The notes under the pieces: model-generated
The model's database searches: none
Seen by the model: only the letters and a program-made list of their open reading frames with translations
What the model was told of the DNA's origin: nothing
DNA from: Candidatus Sordicultor fermentans
GTDB lineage: Bacteria > Atribacterota > Atribacteria > Atribacterales > Caldatribacteriaceae
Direction: 5' to 3'
DNA: 6,637 nucleotides
Assembly: GCA_002385475.1 (NCBI GenBank)
Contig: DGDO01000105.1
Span: 1 to 6,637 of the forward strand
Program-made: the position numbers and the translations under genes
Part shown: positions 5,410 through 6,637 of the stretch, piece by piece
Numbering within the stretch: the first letter of the stretch is position 1
Layout of the letters: every line of letters begins with the position of its first letter

Positions 5410-6351
5410 TTGGAGGAAAACTGGAGAGAAAAGTTAGAAAAAGCACCTCTTTCCCGAATAATGGAGGTGGCTTATGAAAACCAGGTGTTAATCCCTGCTT
5501 TTAATGTTGCTTATCTTCCCATGGTGGAGGCTATTATGGAGGCATTACGAGAGACCGAGACCTTTGCTCTTTTAGAGGTTTCTCGTCCTGATATCACTCG
5601 TTTTGGAGCAAAGAGTTTTCAAGCGGTAAAAGAGGAATATGAGCGCTTTGGAGACCTTGCTTTTAGCCGACTCCATCAGGACCATGTCCCGGTGATAGAT
5701 GAGGAAGGAGAAAAGGTAGACTGGAAGTCGCTCATCGAAGAGGCTCTTTCTCTGGGATATCACTCAGTGATGATTGATGGCTCTCGCTTGCCTTTGGATG
5801 AAAACATCCGGGTTACTCGAGAAACGGTGATGATTTCTCATCGCCATGGAGTTTGTGTAGAGGGAGAATTGGGCTCAGTTCTAGGGCATGAAAAAGGCCC
5901 TCTTCCTCCTTATGAGGAGCTTTTTCAGAGCGGGCAAGGATTTACTTCTCCTGAAGATGCTCAACGTTTTGTTCAAGAAACTGGCGTAGACTGGCTTTCG
6001 GTGGCTATTGGTAATATTCATGGAGCAATCACCGGCGCGGCAAAAGACCAGAAGAAAGTGGAAGCTCGATTGAATATCCAACATCTACAACAAATTGCAC
6101 GAGTGACCGGGATTCCCCTGGTTCTTCATGGGGGTTCGGGAATTAAAAGAGAATACGTTTTAGAAGCGATTAAAAACGGTATTACCAAGATTAATATAGG
6201 AACTGAAATCCGCCAGGCTTATGAGAGAGGTTTAGGGGAAAATTCTAATATAGAAGAAGCTCAGAAAGAGACGAAGGAAAAAGTTAAAGAGCTGATAACT
6301 TCCTACTATGAAATAGAGGGCTCGGTACATATTCTTTCTAAAAAACTATAA
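5410..6351 (+). CDS. class II ketose-bisphosphate aldolase (fructose/tagatose bisphosphate type)
   Basis: This zinc-dependent TIM-barrel enzyme splits a ketose bisphosphate to glycerone phosphate and an aldehyde, or runs in reverse. The 313-residue length is close to family norms. Key sites in order: HQDH (89-92), with Asp91 catalytic and His92 a zinc ligand; VEGELGSV (150-157), with the glutamate of the active site region; GNIHG (201-205), His204 as a second zinc ligand; VLHGGSG (238-244), His240 as third zinc ligand; and NIGTE (262-266), the phosphate-binding turn. The segment after ELGS reads LGHEKG, unlike the GGEED form common in FbaA and GatY/KbaY, so it may be a diverged subgroup with a different ketose. 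The TTG start at 5410 is chosen because GAAAGGAGA ends 9 bases before it. It lies divergent to the epimerase-mutase operon. Substrate is inferred from the family only. Confidence 0.9.
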   Translation: MEENWREKLEKAPLSRIMEVAYENQVLIPAFNVAYLPMVEAIMEALRETETFALLEVSRPDITRFGAKSFQAVKEEYERFGDLAFSRLHQDHVPVIDEEGEKVDWKSLIEEALSLGYHSVMIDGSRLPLDENIRVTRETVMISHRHGVCVEGELGSVLGHEKGPLPPYEELFQSGQGFTSPEDAQRFVQETGVDWLSVAIGNIHGAITGAAKDQKKVEARLNIQHLQQIARVTGIPLVLHGGSGIKREYVLEAIKNGITKINIGTEIRQAYERGLGENSNIEEAQKETKEKVKELITSYYEIEGSVHILSKKL

Positions 6352-6375
6352 AAGGGATATATGAGGTTACCATAA

Positions 6376-6637
6376 TGGACTCCGAAAACTGGGCAGAGCA
6401 ATAAGACTGTAAGATCATTCAGTGAATATGGGACGCATCCTCGCAAGATAACGAAATGGAAGAAACAACTACTTGAAGAATTACCTTCAATATTTAGTGA
6501 TAAAAGAGTAAAGACAAATGGAGAGTTAAAAGTAAAGTAAGAATGGCTCAAAAAAACTATCCTCTTCGGGGAGGAAAAGCATAAAGTGACAGAGCCAATG
6601 AATCCGGAGATACTATTATATGGACAATGTGAGCTTA
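6376..6637 (+). mobile_element. internally deleted IS3-family insertion sequence (runs past window end)
   Basis: An IS3-type left end, TGGACTCCGAAAACTGGGCA (6376-6395), begins with TG and has the AAACTGGnCA form of this family's terminal repeats. Only about 14 bases later, coding text enters in the middle of orfA, so the orfA start is missing. Further in, orfA text is joined directly to orfB text. The right end and any target duplication lie outside the window. The element is downstream of the aldolase by 24 bases and appears unable to make a working transposase. Confidence 0.7.
6409..6637 (+). pseudogene. IS3-family transposase remnant (orfA middle joined to orfB start)
   Basis: The frame starting around 6409 gives VRSFSEYGTHPRKITKWKKQ and then LLEELPSIFSDKRVKTNGEL, recognisable as the orfA helix-turn-helix and following helix (compare the family text SEYGvHPnQIrqWKKQLLEELPS). 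A TAA at 6538-6540 interrupts it. After the stop, the same frame reads EWLKK and later VTEPMNPEILLYGQCEL, the start of the orfB product. In intact elements orfB lies in the -1 frame relative to orfA; here both lie in one frame with a stop between, and an A7 run sits at 6550-6556. The C-terminal half of orfA (coiled-coil helix) is mostly gone. The orfB portion is cut by the window end. Confidence 0.7.

Noticed and set aside
6306..6551. 81-codon open frame on the minus strand
   Set aside because: It crosses the aldolase end and the IS3 remnant, both supported on the plus strand, and has no features of its own.
1..6637. CRISPR array, tRNA or rRNA genes
   Set aside because: No regularly spaced repeats of CRISPR length, no cloverleaf-like segments and no rRNA-like conserved stretches were seen on either strand.

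Overview
The window is a moderately AT-rich bacterial segment. Evidence for bacteria: clear AGGAGG-type ribosome binding sites, GTG and TTG starts beside ATG, sigma70-like promoter hexamers, an ECF-transporter S component and an IS3-type transposase remnant. The lineage cannot be read from the sequence. Genome-dispersed inverted repeats next to decayed genes suit an environmental, possibly uncultured, free-living bacterium, but that is a guess.

Layout: (1) 1-177 is the C-terminal end of an SMC/RecF-like AAA ATPase. (2) 178-1381 is about 1.2 kb with no intact gene. It holds a probable decayed gene (269-632), a mobile-type inverted repeat with GTCAT..GAG / CTCGCGATGAC ends (828-961), two further hairpin repeats (1019-1053 and 1067-1128), and promoters for the next gene. 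(3) 1382-1984 is a plasmid pRiA4b ORF-3-like gene interrupted by one in-frame TAG codon. (4) 2059-2412 encodes a small HEPN-like helical protein. (5) 2489-2992 encodes the membrane S component of an ECF vitamin/metabolite transporter. (6) On the minus strand, an NAD-dependent epimerase/dehydratase (5313-4354) and a phosphomannomutase/phosphoglucomutase (4353-2989) form a tightly coupled two-gene operon whose last gene overlaps the ECF gene tail to tail by 4 bp. (7) A short AT-rich divergent promoter region (5314-5409) separates that operon from a class II ketose-bisphosphate aldolase (5410-6351, plus strand). (8) From about 6376 to the window end there is an internally deleted IS3-family insertion sequence.

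The right half (4354-6351 and the mutase) reads as a small carbohydrate-metabolism module: a hexose-phosphate mutase, a nucleotide-sugar-type epimerase and an aldolase that splits or makes a ketose bisphosphate, sharing one divergent control region. The exact sugar is not determinable. The left half is accessory in character: decayed genes, repeats, an orphan HEPN protein and a disrupted pRiA4b-type gene. I see no convincing new defence system or RNA gene. The most useful second looks are the amber codon in an otherwise intact gene, the decayed gene at 269-632, and the shared control region of the sugar module.
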